64,000 nucleotides of DNA from Carnegiea gigantea (Eukaryota; Streptophyta; Magnoliopsida; Caryophyllales; Cactaceae), in NCBI GenBank assembly GCA_029747015.1, contig JAKOGI010000833.1, forward strand, positions 124,001 to 188,000, read 5' to 3'. A model generated the notes under the pieces. That model did not search any database and was not told where the DNA came from. It was given only the letters and a program-made list of their open reading frames with translations. The first letter of the stretch is position 1. Each line of letters starts with the position of its first letter. Position numbers and translations under genes: made by a program. Of the stretch, positions 35,540 to 47,567 are shown piece after piece.

Positions 35540-37050
35540 TGCATATAAATTTATCATGCCCAACTTGCTTTATAGGTATTGAAATTGTCTTTTGCTAAGT
35601 GCCTTAGTGAAGATATCCGTGAGCTACAACTTGGAAGGAACATAGGAGAGACCTAAGGCACCCAAACAAAAGCTTTCACAAATGCATTAACAATCAATTT
35701 CTATGTGTTTGGCTCGCTCATGGAAAACCTTGTTTTTGGCAATATAAAGAGCAAGTTAACTGTCACATAATAGTTACATAGCCTGATTGTGGAAAACTCC
35801 AAAAGATGCAAGCAATGATTTTAACCACACCAATTCACTAATGACTGCATCCATAAATAGATACTAAACTTCTGCCGATGATATGAAAACAGTTATTTGC
35901 TTCTTGGTCTTCTAAAAAAAGGGTGAACCCCTAAGGGTTACTAAGTACCCAGTCAAGAAATGTCTCGTGAGTGGGAAAGAACCCCAATCTGAATCACAAT
36001 AGGCAGATAACTACAACTCACAATTAGCATGAAATAAGATTCCACAAGCAGGTAGCCTGTTTATATAATGCAAAACTCTACATACGGCACTCATATGCTG
36101 TTCTTGACGATCCTACATGAATTGAGAAAGGATATGCACTGCATAGCATAAGTCAGGATGAGTAATAGTAAGGCAAATTAATCTTTCCACAAGATGACGA
36201 CATCTTCGAGCATCTGTCAAAAGGGATCCAGCTACATGGGAAAGTTTGTGAATCTCTTCCATTAGAAATTCACTGGGCTTAGCACCCAAAAACCAGCACT
36301 TATTTCTAGTGCATACTTGCGCTAGCTTAAGATAGATCCTTAGGTCCATGAGCGACTTCAATTCTAGGGAAAAATTTTAAGGGCCCAAGGTCTTTAATGT
36401 TCAAGCATGCATCCAAGTAGCTTTTAAAGGCACTAAATGTATGCGAGTCATTGCCAACCAAAATAATATCATTAACATACACCAACAGTGCCATGAAAAC
36501 ATCACCTTTCCTATAAGTAAAAAGGGAGGAATATGCATATAAATTGAATAAATCCATGCTTACGCAACTTATAGGAAACTTAGCAAACCATTAACGTAGA
36601 GCCTACCGAAGTCCATAAAGTGATGTTTGGAGACGACATGCTTTAATAGGTGAGTTGCAGGTAAAACCTGGTGGAAACTTCATATACACTTCTTTATATA
36701 GGTCTCTACATAGGAAGCCATTGTTGATGTCTAATTGATGTAATTCTTATCCCCTTAAGACTACAACATATGGGAAGCATTATGCATTGATCATCTTGGC
36801 AACATGAGCAAACATCTCATTATAACCAGATCCCTCAATCTGATGGTCACCACGTATAACCAGGCGAGCCTTGTACTGCTGAATAATGTCATCTGAGTTA
36901 TATTTGACCCGATATACCTATTTGCAACTAATGGGCTTCTTCCCACTTCGCAAGTGTTATAGCACCCAAGTTTTGTTCTTCTCCAGGGCTCGAATTTCTT
37001 CTTCCATTGCCGCTCCCCATTGTGGATCTTTAATTGCCTCATGATAGTAC
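35540..37050 (-). pseudogene. Copia reverse transcriptase and RNase H
   Basis: Right to left: near 36791-37042, DPQWRAAMEEEIRALEKNKTWVL-like words show the RT start in a shifted frame. At 36327-36557 the frame reads SLFTYRKGDVFMALLVYVND and IKDLGPLKFF. At 36113-36361 it reads RRCRHLVERLICLTITHPDL and YAVHILSQF. The catalytic motif YVDD reads YVND, so a catalytic Asp is lost. The rest down to 35,540 is the decayed RNase H with few readable motifs. Confidence 0.85.
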
Positions 37051-37559
37051 ATGGGCTTTGTCACTTTGGTAATGGCAGCTAAAAAATTCTAATGTGAAAT
37101 AGAAAAATTTGCACAAGTGATATAATTAGCTATTGAATAAAGCATACATGAGGAGTCTTTGTAAAACTGGCATGCAACCGAGAGAGGGTCTTTAGAACTC
37201 AAATTATAGCACCTATAATCATCAAGATGGGCTAGAGTTGTCGATTTCTCTGACTGAATGGTGTTGGGCTGCAGCTTAGGGCCTAGATTTGTGTTGAACT
37301 GCGGGACTCAATGCACCCCTAGCTAACGAGATGCTACTTCACTCTAAACTGGGCCTTTAGTCTTTACTACATCTGAGCCTAGTTTGCTCCTCCTTACTGC
37401 ATTCAGCGCCAACTCCTTCTTCCTTGCTTCAGGTGGGCCACTCTGGCCCAAGTCTACTGGGTTCACCTCTTCTAGACTCCCCTTGCTTGTGCGCTCTTCT
37501 TGCTGAAACTCTAGGCTCAGCACATCATTTTCAAGTCCAAAGTCATCAACAACTGCCAC

Positions 37560-38783
37560 GGTGGCCCAATTGAATTATCTTGCCCATTCTCTGACGCAGT
37601 AGCTCTTGAATAATTTGCAAAAGGAAATATGCTTTCAAAAAATACCGCGTCTCTGCTCACTAAAATTTCGTGGGTCTCTAAATCTCACACTTTTCAACCT
37701 TTCTTACCAAATAGATGCCTAGAAATACACACTTTTTGCTCCTTGATGCAAGTTTATATTTGGCTTTTGGATTGTTTTGTGCAAAACATAATGACCTAAA
37801 AACTCATAATTCATTATAAGAGGGCTTGTACTTGAAAGGGACTTCATGAGGTGATTTCCCCTTTAACAACTTACTTGGAGTTTAGTTTATTAAATAGGCT
37901 GTTGTGAGAACATATTCTCCTAAAAAGAATGGGCAAGTTGGCTTGAAACCTAAGCACTCTCCCCATATTTAAAATGTGACGATGCTTGCACTCTGCCTTC
38001 CATTTTATTAAGGGTTATCCATGTAACTACTTTCATATAAGATCCCATGCTCATGATAAAAATTATACATTAGCCCTAATGTAAATTCACTCCCATTACC
38101 ACTTCAGACCACTTTTACTCCTTTATTAAATTGAGTGTTACCCAGAATAATGAAGTGTTTAAGGAGTTTGTTTGCTTCAGTTCTATCTTCATCAGATACA
38201 CCCAAGTTGCCCCAGTAATGTCATCAACAATGCTAAGAAATAATGAGCACCACATGTTGAGGGAACTCTATAGGGACCCTAAATGTCGCAATGAATCAAA
38301 TCAAAAATATCCTTTGCATTGTTTTTACTAGTAGGAAACTGATTACGAGTTTGTTTTTACATGAAGAACAATTTCACAAACTTCTTGTCTATTCTTATTT
38401 GACCCACAAACTAAACCTAAGCTACTAGGGAGTAAGGACAGGACTTCACTTGATGGATGTCTGAGATGTTATGCCACAAGCAACTTGTATTGACCCCATT
38501 GACTTGACTTGATGGAGAGTGCTTCAAGTAATAAACCCCTTCTCACTACTCACTGCTCCAATTAGAATCCTCGAAGTGCGGTCCTATATAACCAAAAAAA
38601 AAAAATCAACAAAATATGTCACTACACAATTCAAGAGTTTGCACAACTTTGAAATCGAAACGAGATTACAATTTAACTTTGGCACATATAAAACATTTCT
38701 CAATTTTAAGTCCTTTCCTAAACTATCCAATCCCTTCTCATTAGCTATGTTGTATGTGCCATTGGGTAATCCAACAGTCACAG
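37560..38783 (-). pseudogene. Copia integrase and gag-pre-integrase region
   Basis: The segment 38584-38781 reads VGLPNGTYNIANEKG and NVLYVPKLNCNLVSISKLCK, the protease/pre-integrase junction. Lower down, shifted frames read DLIHCDI and GPYRVPSTCGAHYFLSIVDD near 38200-38310, the integrase core with its first catalytic Asp. Stops and shifts are frequent. In the open part 37344-37559 no clear motif remains. Confidence 0.8.
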
Positions 38784-40613
38784 TGTAAGACCCGCATTCT
38801 TTGTTTTCTGTTAAGCTAACTGTATTACCTTTTTACGTTATAAATTCGTATTTTTAGCAACTATATGAGTTAAATTATTATTGATGTGCTTTTGGGAGCT
38901 ATAATTTTATTAAAAAGAATTATTATTGCTATTATTGATTCTAAAGTCAATCCGTGCTATTTGTGCCCTTAAATTACATCGATAGTTCAATTTAGCTGTT
39001 ATTCGATTTATTTAGTCGTTTCCCAAATACGATTAGGACTTCAACCTTAGAATTAGTTTCGAGGTTTATGAAAATCGAACCTTGACGTATTTGGGAACGA
39101 ATAATTGATGAAGGGTCATGTTATCGATTTGAGTTTAGAATAAGACGTTCGGGATTGGACTAGCGATTTAAGTTGATTGAGTTATTAACTAAAGCAACAC
39201 AAAAAAAAAAAATGCAGATAAGGGGGCCGAAGCCCCCTTCTTCAGCACTCATCGCCACAGGGGGGTTTCTCTGCCCCAGCCCGACCACCCTACACCGAAG
39301 AGAGAGAGAGAGGGAGAGGAGGAGGAAGTCAACCAGTAGCGGCGACAGTGGCGGCGCCACCTTGGCGCACCCGGTAGGCCATCCCTGGTCGCAGCCATCA
39401 TGACAAGCAGAGCATAGAGAAGAAGGGAGATCAAGATTGAGGGAGGGAGAGAGAAACGGGGGTCCGGCCAAGTGACGGTGACGGTGACGAGGTGCCCCCA
39501 CCGGTGAGCCCAACTCTGACGACCACCAGTAGTAGCGACAAAAGAGAGAGAAATCAGATCGGGTAGGGTTGATTCGAACTGGGCGGCAAAATGGGTCGAA
39601 TTGGGGTCCGATTTTACGTAAGTTAGGAGTGGATTAGGTCTGTTCGTGTGGTTAGAGAGCGGGCAGTCAAAGACAGGAGCTTTCAAGTACCCAAGGTCGA
39701 GCCCAGAGCCCTTCGAACGAATCCTCTAGCATGGAATTCGAGGTGGGTGTTCCTTGCCTCCTAAATTAGTATTAATTTCGAAATGTTTTAACCTGAACGA
39801 TGATTTATGTCAGCTTAGGTTTAGTTAATTTCATGGATTATGTGATGAGAGGCTATGCATGTTTAGAATCGATTCGAATATGTTAAGTTTATGCATGCCT
39901 GAGAAGTTAGTTCGAAATGAATTATGAAGGTTTAGAATCGACGTATATATGTTTAGTTAATTCATAATCGTTTATTGACTTTGAAATGAATTATAAATGT
40001 TTAGAGTCGGCGTGTGTACGTTTAGTTAATTTATAATCGTTTAATAACTTTGAAGTAAACTTTAAATGCTTAGAATCGTTATATATATGCTTAGTTAAAT
40101 CATGATCGTTCAATAACTTCGAAATAAATGAACACCCTGAATCACATTATGCTTAAATGCCGTAATTAGGCTAGAATAGTAACTTTGATATGATGAACGG
40201 AACCCCTGATTCGATGTTTGCCCAATTGGTTAATGCATGCTTGAATAGTAATTTCGATATGATAAACGAACGCCTTAATTCACATGAGGCTTAGTTGGTT
40301 TAATTATGCCTGAATAGTAACCTCGTTATAATAAACAAAACCCTTGAATCGATGCTGCTTAACTAGTTGTTTTATGCCTAAATAGTAATTTGAAATGACA
40401 TACGAACGCCTCAATCTAATGTTTATTTAATTTAGCTACTTAATGCCCGAATAGAAATTTGAAATGGCATATGAACACCTCGAATGCGATAAGATTCATG
40501 TTTAATTAGTTAAGTTGGTACGTTAAGGCATTATAGTTATAAATGTGGATGTGGTTATGATTAATTAGTTAAGTTGGTTCGTTAAGGCATTATAGTTATA
40601 AATTTGGACGTGG

Positions 40614-40616
<3 letters not shown>

Positions 40617-40652
<36 letters not shown>
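40617..40652. repeat. (AT)n microsatellite in the solo LTR
   Basis: About 36 bp of AT alternation. The LARD LTR at 56223-60400 does not have it at the matching place by eye. Confidence 0.85.
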
Positions 40653-40659
<7 letters not shown>

Positions 40660-41639
40660 TTGCGGTAATGCACTGTTGGATGGTGTTGCTTGCCCAGGTA
40701 GGTAGATAAACCCTGTCCCTTTTATAAGCTCGCATGATAATGTATTATGATTAATGAATTGAAAACCAAGATGGTAGTTGGATGGTTTGAGGAAGAACTA
40801 TGAGTGGTTCGAGGTCCTTGTGGTACGGTGCTTGTGAGGAGGGAGCCTGGGTTGTGAATTAACCGCAATCATGTGGATTGCGAGGCTATGTGTGGCTTAT
40901 TGTGTTGTTGAAATGATTATGAAGTGTTTGAATGTGAGATGTGTAAACCCCTTTTCCTTTTATATGTCTAAGATGCATTATGTGTGAAAGTGTGGTGATT
41001 TGACAAAGAACGTTTCTCGTGTTTTCAAACTGATGATAGCCATGACTGGTAGCAAGTTTAGGAAAGTTTTAAACCTTTAGCTTATTTATTCCCCTTCTTG
41101 AGTTTTAAAAAGGAATTAGAAGGAGTTATAGAATAGCAACTGAAGTTTCAATTGCAAATTTAATTTGAGGTAAATGCTAACTAAAGTATTTTGAGTTTTA
41201 AATGGGTGTGTTCAAGAATTAGCGAACCTATTTCGTTTATAATAAGTTTTTAGCTAAAATTGAAGTTGTTCCTCGAATTAGTAAACATATTACGTTATCA
41301 AGAAGCCTTTAAGCTAAAATGGAATCGTTTTACAAACTAGCAACTGCTTTACGTTCTTGAGAAGCTTTTAAGTTAGAAATAAAGTCCTTTTGCGAATTAA
41401 TAGGCGTATTATGTTAAAGAGAAGCTTTCTAAGTTATCCATGAAGTTCTTTATGATTTAGCAAACGTATTAACATTATAAGAGGGTTTTAAGTTAAAAAC
41501 GAAGTGAACTGTAAGCATTTGGAAAGATTATGGTCGTTTTGCTTAAAGAGCGAGTTTTCAACCAAGTAAGCATTTGAAACAGAGAAATGAAATATGTCCT
41601 TAAAGACTAAAAATGTGCTGAGAAGTTGGCCAGAGGGCG

Positions 41640-41990
41640 GAAACTGGACGCAAAAGGGCGTGAGCAGTTTCCCCCTGAGATAAGTAAGTTAGGAGCTGGA
41701 CTCAAGATATAAGGTATCTTGGTGTGCGCTGTTCCTGGACACTGGACGCAAGATATGAATTATCTTGGCATGAGCTATTTCCCCCTAAAGAAAAGTTAGG
41801 AACTGGAGTCAAGATACGAGGTATCTTGGTGTGAGCTGTTCCTGGGAACTGGACTCAAGATATGAATTATCTTGGTGTGAGTTGTTCCCCAGATAAGTTA
41901 TGATGTGTGACGCATAAGAAAACCTTGAGGGGACTGGACTGAAGATATAATTATCTTGGTGTGAGCTGTTGCCCCACAGAGGGCAATATC
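41640..41990. repeat. Array of short hairpins (CAAGATA..TATCTTG)
   Basis: Five spaced inverted repeats with 7-bp arms occur at 41703-41721, 41749-41767, 41810-41828, 41855-41873 and 41941-41958. They sit in degenerate units that also carry ACTGGACTCAAGAT and GTGTGAGCTGTTCC. A related word without the perfect arm is at 41645-41665. Confidence 0.8.
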
Positions 41991-43331
41991 GAAGTTTGAG
42001 TTTATCTGCTGAGACGCGTTTTGGCCAAAAGTTAAGTGCGTATACCCCAGAGATAACGTAAGCTGTGAGTTATAATCTCATTTAGCAAGCACAGTAAGAT
42101 GTTTTTATGCTACGAGTAAGTTTCTAATAAGTAAGAAAAGAAGTTGGCATTTCGCCACTTTAAGTATTTCATAAAAGAAAGGTTTATAAGGGCCATTACG
42201 AGGCCATATTCTTCTTATATCTTATGAATAAGCTTCCAAATATGGTTTAAATGAAGTTTCAAATGACGTATCACTATATATCCCAGTAATGCATCAGGCT
42301 TTTAAGCATTTCAATATGCATATCCCATGAAAGAACGTTTCTTGCCAAGTCTTCCTTGCTAATTTGCATGTTTTGAGAACTTTTAGCAAGAATTACAAGC
42401 TTTAAAGATGTTGGCGTGATTTATAAACCATTCTTAGAAGATATGAAGAGTCATTGTGGTTTCAAAAGTATGTTTAAAAGCTTCATACTTAATCCTTGTT
42501 GCTTGTTTGATTACATGCCTACTGTTTGTTAGCAGGGAAGCCTGCCCTTTTTGGGCTTAGAAGTGAGTTAAGGGGCTAGAATGAAGTTTTGAAGGATGAT
42601 GATCTTCCTTTGAGTGTTTTCATTGTCTAATATGATAGTAAAATCTGAATATGTGATATATGATTAGTAAAGATATTACTGCCTGAAACGGTTTTGTTTT
42701 AAGGGGGTTGGGGGACATTCACTGAGCGTGTGGTTGCTCATCCCACTACTCTTTCCCCTTTTTCCTAGGTTTTCTTTGTGACAGGTGAAAGTCAAGCCTC
42801 TTATGCGGAGTTGAAGTTTACCCTTGATTGGAAAAGAGTCATATGTGCCTATTTTCGTTCTTAATGAAGTCATGTAAAGTATTCTTAGTTTGTAAACGTT
42901 TGTAAACTATTATGCTAGCTCATGTAATGTATATGGTATAAAGGTCGCTCTGTATATCCGTATGAGCCAAACCATCTAAATAATTAAATGTCTTCTTGGT
43001 TAAAGTTAGCTATGTTTTGGGATGTAAACCCCAATACTCCGGTTGTGTGAACCGTTGAGTTGTATCTTTTGTTTATTCTTTATTAATGAACTATTCTGTT
43101 TGGTGTACTCTGAGCGGGTGGCTTGTTGAGTTATGAACTCCGGCGTGTAGCCGTTGAGCTATGTCAAAATGTTTTACGCTTCCGTTGATTTACAGGGACC
43201 TATTGTAAGGCTTTTAGCGTGGGAACGGTCAGTTTTTAGGGAAAACTTTGTCCGTTTCGTCCCAGAATTTAAACAGAAAGTTAAGAAAATGTAACGCTTC
43301 CGGCCCTAGGGGTTGGGGGTGTTACACACAG

Positions 43332-43806
43332 GAGAAATTTTCTGAGCTTCTTAGCATGGATATATCACGAACCATGTGACGCAATGCTCCACTATCCAAC
43401 ATCCACAAAACTTTACTTGATAATTTTTCGTGCCCGGGCTACGTCATGTCAATAAGGCTTAATGGCCATTGAACCTGGTCTAAACTTAACCCATGAATCA
43501 CAGGCTAGGCTGTTGCATTATTGTTGCTTGCTCCTAAGTCTGTTGCCAAACTCGCTGTTGGGCCTGACACTAGAATGGGGCCAGAAGCTGCTTCGGCGTA
43601 GACTGCAGCTGAGATTGTTTCTCAGTTATTTCCATGCCCATGCTGTTGTTGTGGCCTCCTCTAGCGTTCCATCCTCCTTGACTTCCTCTTCCTCGCCCAT
43701 AGGTTCCCCATCGGGGTGGATGTTTTGCAAATTTTACAAGCTTCATTCTTAACCATATGTGCATGTTCCTTCATTGCAAAATCCATAGCAGACTCATTTC
43801 GGTTTC
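43332..43806 (-). pseudogene. Copia gag C-terminus and protease start
   Basis: Near 43350-43400 the frame reads LWMLDSGALRHMVRDIS: the DSGA protease active site is intact, with Leu where the family usually has Ser/Thr. At 43570-43764 the gag tail reads PPRWGTYGRGRGSQGGWN. Before it, ACKICK is all that is left of the zinc knuckle: the GHE..NC half is missing, an apparent internal deletion. Confidence 0.75.
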
Positions 43807-44523
43807 TCAGGTTATTATGATGTTCTTGTGACTCACTTTTTGCAGTGTCATGTTGAATATTTTGTTGAGCGATGGAAGTGGGATGAGTGCAAGAATCTGA
43901 CTCCTAATTGTAGACTGCGAATTGCCGTTCAATCCCATTAAGAATTGATGGGCTTTATCCTCTTCGTACATCGCTAGTATTTTGCTAGTAGCTCCACATT
44001 TGCACCCACTGCATGTACATACGGGTATCTTTACTAGGTTGTTGAGCTCGTTCCATAAATTCATGAACTTTGAGTAAAATTCTCCTACTTCCAAGGTTCC
44101 TTGCTTGTAATTTGTAATGTTTGCTTTGAGTTGGTGGATTCTCAAGGTATTAGCTATGCCATACCACTTTTTCATATCATCCCACATGACCTTGGCAGTA
44201 GATGAATATGCTATGCTCATCCGGAGCTTCAAGTCTCTGATGTTGAGCAACCATGAGCACAACATCGAATTGGCCATATCCTGAGTGTGACACTCTAAGA
44301 AATCCTCATCCTCCTTTGCTGCTGGTCTAGTCAAACTTCCATCGATAAAGCGCAACTTATTCTTTGCCTTCAATGTCGTTCTCGGTGCTCTTTCCCACAT
44401 ATCATAGTTCTTACCATTGAACACAACTATCATGATCATCACTCCGAGACCCTCTAAATGATGTAAATAGTATGGTAAGTAAGGTTCGATTACAAACCTC
44501 TTCTTGTCTCCACCGTTAGACAT
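43807..44523 (-). pseudogene. Copia gag, 238 codons open
   Basis: Start taken at the ATG at 44521-44523 (MSNGGDKK), because codons further upstream run through the primer binding site and LTR. The frame reads FNGKNYDMWERAPRTTLKAK, then WGIxx-like MWDDMKKWY, LEVGEFYSKFMNLWNEL and an IRSQILALIPLPSLNKIF end, the UBN2/Retrotran_gag_2 fold of Copia gag. Gag forms the particle that packages element RNA. The frame stops at 43807 just before the zinc knuckle; NLRNRNES continues in another frame, so a shift lies near 43815. This is the best-preserved ORF of the element. Confidence 0.88.
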
Positions 44524-44559
44524 GCTAAAATTTTTTATAAAGGTTATGGGACGACGATA

Positions 44560-44572
44560 GGCTCTAATACCA
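44560..44572 (-). other. Primer binding site of the Copia element
   Basis: On the minus strand TGGTATTAGAGCC directly follows the LTR end TTTGTTCA. It differs by one base from the TGGTATCAGAGCC site for initiator tRNA-Met. Confidence 0.85.
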
Positions 44573-44787
44573 TGAACAAATTCAAGCAAAGCTAGGGAAG
44601 AATGAGTAGTCGTGTATTGTCATTGTCTTGCCACAAAATTATGCAAAGTCTTTGATATATACACACATACCTTAGTTGCCTAACTTATGCACCAAGCTAC
44701 CAAGAAATATGGAAAAGATAAAACAAATCATAAGCAAATTAAGATAACATAAAATATCATATACAACTAAATAAGTATCCGTTAACT
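44573..44787 (-). repeat. 5' LTR of the Copia element
   Basis: About 215 bp, starting GTTAACGGATAC in element orientation and ending TTTGTTCA beside the primer binding site. Confidence 0.85.
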
Positions 44788-44969
44788 TATAGCACATGTT
44801 TTATATGCTTATTAATAGCTCACCATAAAAGTTGGAGTTGTTACATATTGGCAAAATTGATACTAGCTGCTCATTACTTTTACGCCTAAAGTTGAAAAAT
44901 CCCTCATGTGTGTGTGAATTACTCCAGAGCTTGTTGCAAAATCCTATGTAAAATTATCACCCACACTTT

Positions 44970-45880
44970 TGTTATGTAGATTGTAAGGGATTTTAGGATT
45001 TTTAATTGGTCTTGAACAAAGTGCTTTCATTAAAGGGAAGCATATTCAAGACAATATCCTACTTGCTCATGAGCTTGTATACAAGGATGGTAGGAAACAC
45101 ATTCCATCTAGGGCAATGATTAAGGTAAATATTATGAAAGTTTACGACACACTTTGAATGGAAGTTTGTACAAGGTTAATTTGCTTAAGCGTATAAGTTT
45201 TCTCCATTTGTTTATGAATGGGCATCAAGGGGGTTAGATTAAAGGGAAGAAAGGGTTTGCTAGAGGGAGAACCCCTATTTCTCTATGTTATTGTCCTCCA
45301 CGTGAAGTATTTGGTTATGCTTTGAAGACTGGCTACACAATAGAACATCCTGAAGCTTCATCCTAAGTGCAAAAAGCACAGTTTGTCCCATCTAGTCTTT
45401 GCTTTTGATCTCTTGTTTTTCACTAAGGGTGACGTGCATGATATTGATAACATCTTTGTTATTTTATAGACGTTTAGGCAAATGTCTGGTCTGAATTCTA
45501 ATGCTTACTAAGTGTTCCTTATATATTTGAGCGTTAATGAGGATAAAAAACAACGAAGTCTCAATTTACTGGTTTTGCTAAAGGCGATCTTCCTTTTACA
45601 TGTCTCACTCTATGTGTTAGCCTTTTTTAGCTAAAATTGTAGTGTACTACATTAGTCTAATGGGTTTATTTGCTTTGTTCGAATGAAGAGGAAACTGGCA
45701 ACCCTTTTATCTTCAATTGCAATTTTTAGCCATTAATCTTGGGCCCCATTTTGAAGTGATTAAGTGTTTAAGACAGAACTTGGTCCTGGAAACATGAGTT
45801 AGAATGGTTCTCCAAGGGAGTAAAGGGTAAAAGCCTTGAAGCTAGGCCATGAAGAAGTGCTCTATGTGCTTTTGTGTATA
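44970..45880 (+). pseudogene. Second LINE: reverse transcriptase fragment
   Basis: Readings EQSAFIKGKHIQDNILLAHE near 45015-45075, KVNIMKVYDTL, LARGRTPISL (cf. LRQGDPLSP), HLVFAFDLLFFTKGD near 45405-45435 (cf. FADDLLLF; second D lost) and MSGLNSNA match a plant L1-type RT. The words differ from those of the LINE at 16-35 kb, so this is another copy or lineage. Endonuclease and RNase H parts were not found. Confidence 0.75.
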
Positions 45881-46241
45881 TGATATGCCAAGTAATAAGT
45901 TCTCTTAAGTTTTAGACAAAAGCTCATTTAGCCAACATAAATTATCTTTTAAATTAAATATATTATACTACTAAGGTACACAAAGTTAAAGGTGATAAGA
46001 GATTATCAGATTCGTAAATAGCTTTTGATAATCATGAGCCACATGGGGTATGCCTCTTTGTAAGTGTCATTACTTCTGGAGCAATGTAATATGACCTTTT
46101 ACACACAAAAACAAAAAAGATACTAGCTACAAAGAAGTTTAATTTCCAGAATGCCATGCCACATATCTTAGAGATATAAATAAAATAAATCTCTCATTAC
46201 TAATAATTTACGTGCGTGACTTTATTAAATGGTTAAATTAA

Positions 46242-46420
46242 CACTACAAAAAATATCAAATTTTCTACTGTAATTTTCCGCGGAGCTAAACACAGTGGGA
46301 AATTTTGCACTACTTCCCCCATAACTTGACCTTAATTGTCATATTTACAGTTAAAAATTTCCAACAAAATTTCCGCCAATTTTGCCACTACCAAGTATTT
46401 TCATTTATTTTACTTTTTTA
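46242..46420 (+). mobile_element. CACTA-like transposon terminus
   Basis: CACTACAAAAAATATC at 46242 is the typical outer end of plant CACTA (En/Spm) elements. Next to it are repeated inverted words TTTTCCGC, GGGAAATTTTGC, AAATTTCC and AATTTTGCC, like subterminal transposase-binding repeats. The matching right end (..GTAGTG) was not found in the window, so the element is cut, degraded or very long. Confidence 0.5.
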
Positions 46421-46758
46421 GATATATCTTTCCCTACTGATTTCTTACTTTTTTTTTAAACTTCTGACGATCCAATTTTTTTTTCCGATTTTTGCCCATA
46501 AAGTTCGACCATCAAAAGTTCAATATTTTCACATTTCCCTCAACTGAAACTCCCCTTTAAAGTTAGGGGTTTTAACTTACCCATATTAGTGTGTGACCCA
46601 ACCCCCCCTGCAATTCACTCATGCTCTAACTTGTTGTTGCTCCTTCAGACAACAAAAACCTAAACAGAGAAAACCCCTAGCACGTCTTTCGACCACTAGC
46701 TGCATGTGTGCTAGTCATTGGCATCCTAGTCGTCGATCATGGTCCTCTATCTTGTTTT

Positions 46759-46766
<8 letters not shown>

Positions 46767-46828
<62 letters not shown>

Positions 46829-46859
46829 GTGTGTGTGTGTCTCTCTCTCTATCTCTCTC
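46767..46859. repeat. (CT)n microsatellite with a GT patch
   Basis: Long CT alternation with a short GT run at about 46829-46838. Confidence 0.95.
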
Positions 46860-47509
46860 CCCCTTTCTCCTCTCTTCAAACCCTTAACCAATGAAATGCT
46901 CGAACACTCGATGTTCCCACTGCAACTCGCTCAGATTATTCAGCTACTGATTTGGTGGTTCTTGTTGGGAACATAAAGGTATGGTGAAAAACACTGAAAC
47001 TTACCCTTTCTCGCTAACATTTTTAGAGTTTTGTCAAAATTGACAAGGTATTAGAGCAAATCTTATACTTTTCATGGTGTTTTTTACTCGTTTAGTTGCA
47101 GCTTTGAAAAGGCAATCTCAAGATTTCTTTTTGATCTTCTTCTGGATCCTTTGCTGCCACCGACCTTGGCCACTTAGGCTTCGCAAATCATTTAGATCAT
47201 CCAATGAGGTTTTGGTTTGCTCTAAGGAGATGATTTCCTTGACTAGAAAGTGCGTTCTTTGGGAGTTTCATTTGCAGTTTGGGATATCAAATTTAAATGA
47301 TTTACTAATTTGATGAGAAATAGAGTGCTCATGTTAGAGAATCCCTCCTTTTCTCTTGCCCTTTCTTTTGATGATGACACAGAGTATATCATAAAACATA
47401 TGTTCATTCCATCACTCCCTAAATTTTTTTTTTTTGATTTGGTTTTTTGAATGAACTCTCTAAGTGATATAGAGTATGATGACTGAAGGCTATAGCCCTC
47501 GGCAAGAAC

Positions 47510-47511
<2 letters not shown>

Positions 47512-47563
<52 letters not shown>
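47512..47563. repeat. (AC)n microsatellite
   Basis: About 26 AC units. The minus-strand CVCV open frame over it is an artefact. Confidence 0.95.

Positions 47564-47567
<4 letters not shown>

Larger units (their letters stand above)
38784..43326 (+). mobile_element. Solo LTR (4,543 bp) of the LARD-like family, with CACAG target duplication
   Basis: Starts TGTAAGACCCGCATT and ends GGGGGTGTTACA. It is bordered by identical 5-bp duplications CACAG at 38779-38783 and 43327-43331. Both ends match, in opposite orientation, the LTR at 56223-60400. The reading before and after it joins into one Copia protease. A lone LTR with its own target duplication is what remains after LTR-LTR recombination. It contains a GC-rich patch (39220-39560), an (AT)n run (40614-40651) and a hairpin repeat array (41640-41990). 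No pol or gag seen. Confidence 0.93.
35383..44787 (-). mobile_element. Decayed Ty1/Copia LTR retrotransposon interrupted by a solo LTR
   Basis: Short LTRs (35383-35523 and 44573-44787) flank gag, protease, integrase, reverse transcriptase and RNase H in Copia order on the minus strand. A primer binding site and a polypurine tract sit at the right borders. A 4,543-bp solo LTR (38784-43326) splits the protease region. Every pol domain carries stops or frameshifts. Confidence 0.92.

Noticed and set aside
39160..39686. Long frames on both strands (up to 145 codons) in a GC-rich patch
   Set aside because: They lie in the LARD-family LTR leader; the other LTR does not keep the same frame.
47243..47560. 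105-codon minus-strand frame starting CVCVCV
   Set aside because: Its start is the (AC)n repeat and the rest has no domain.
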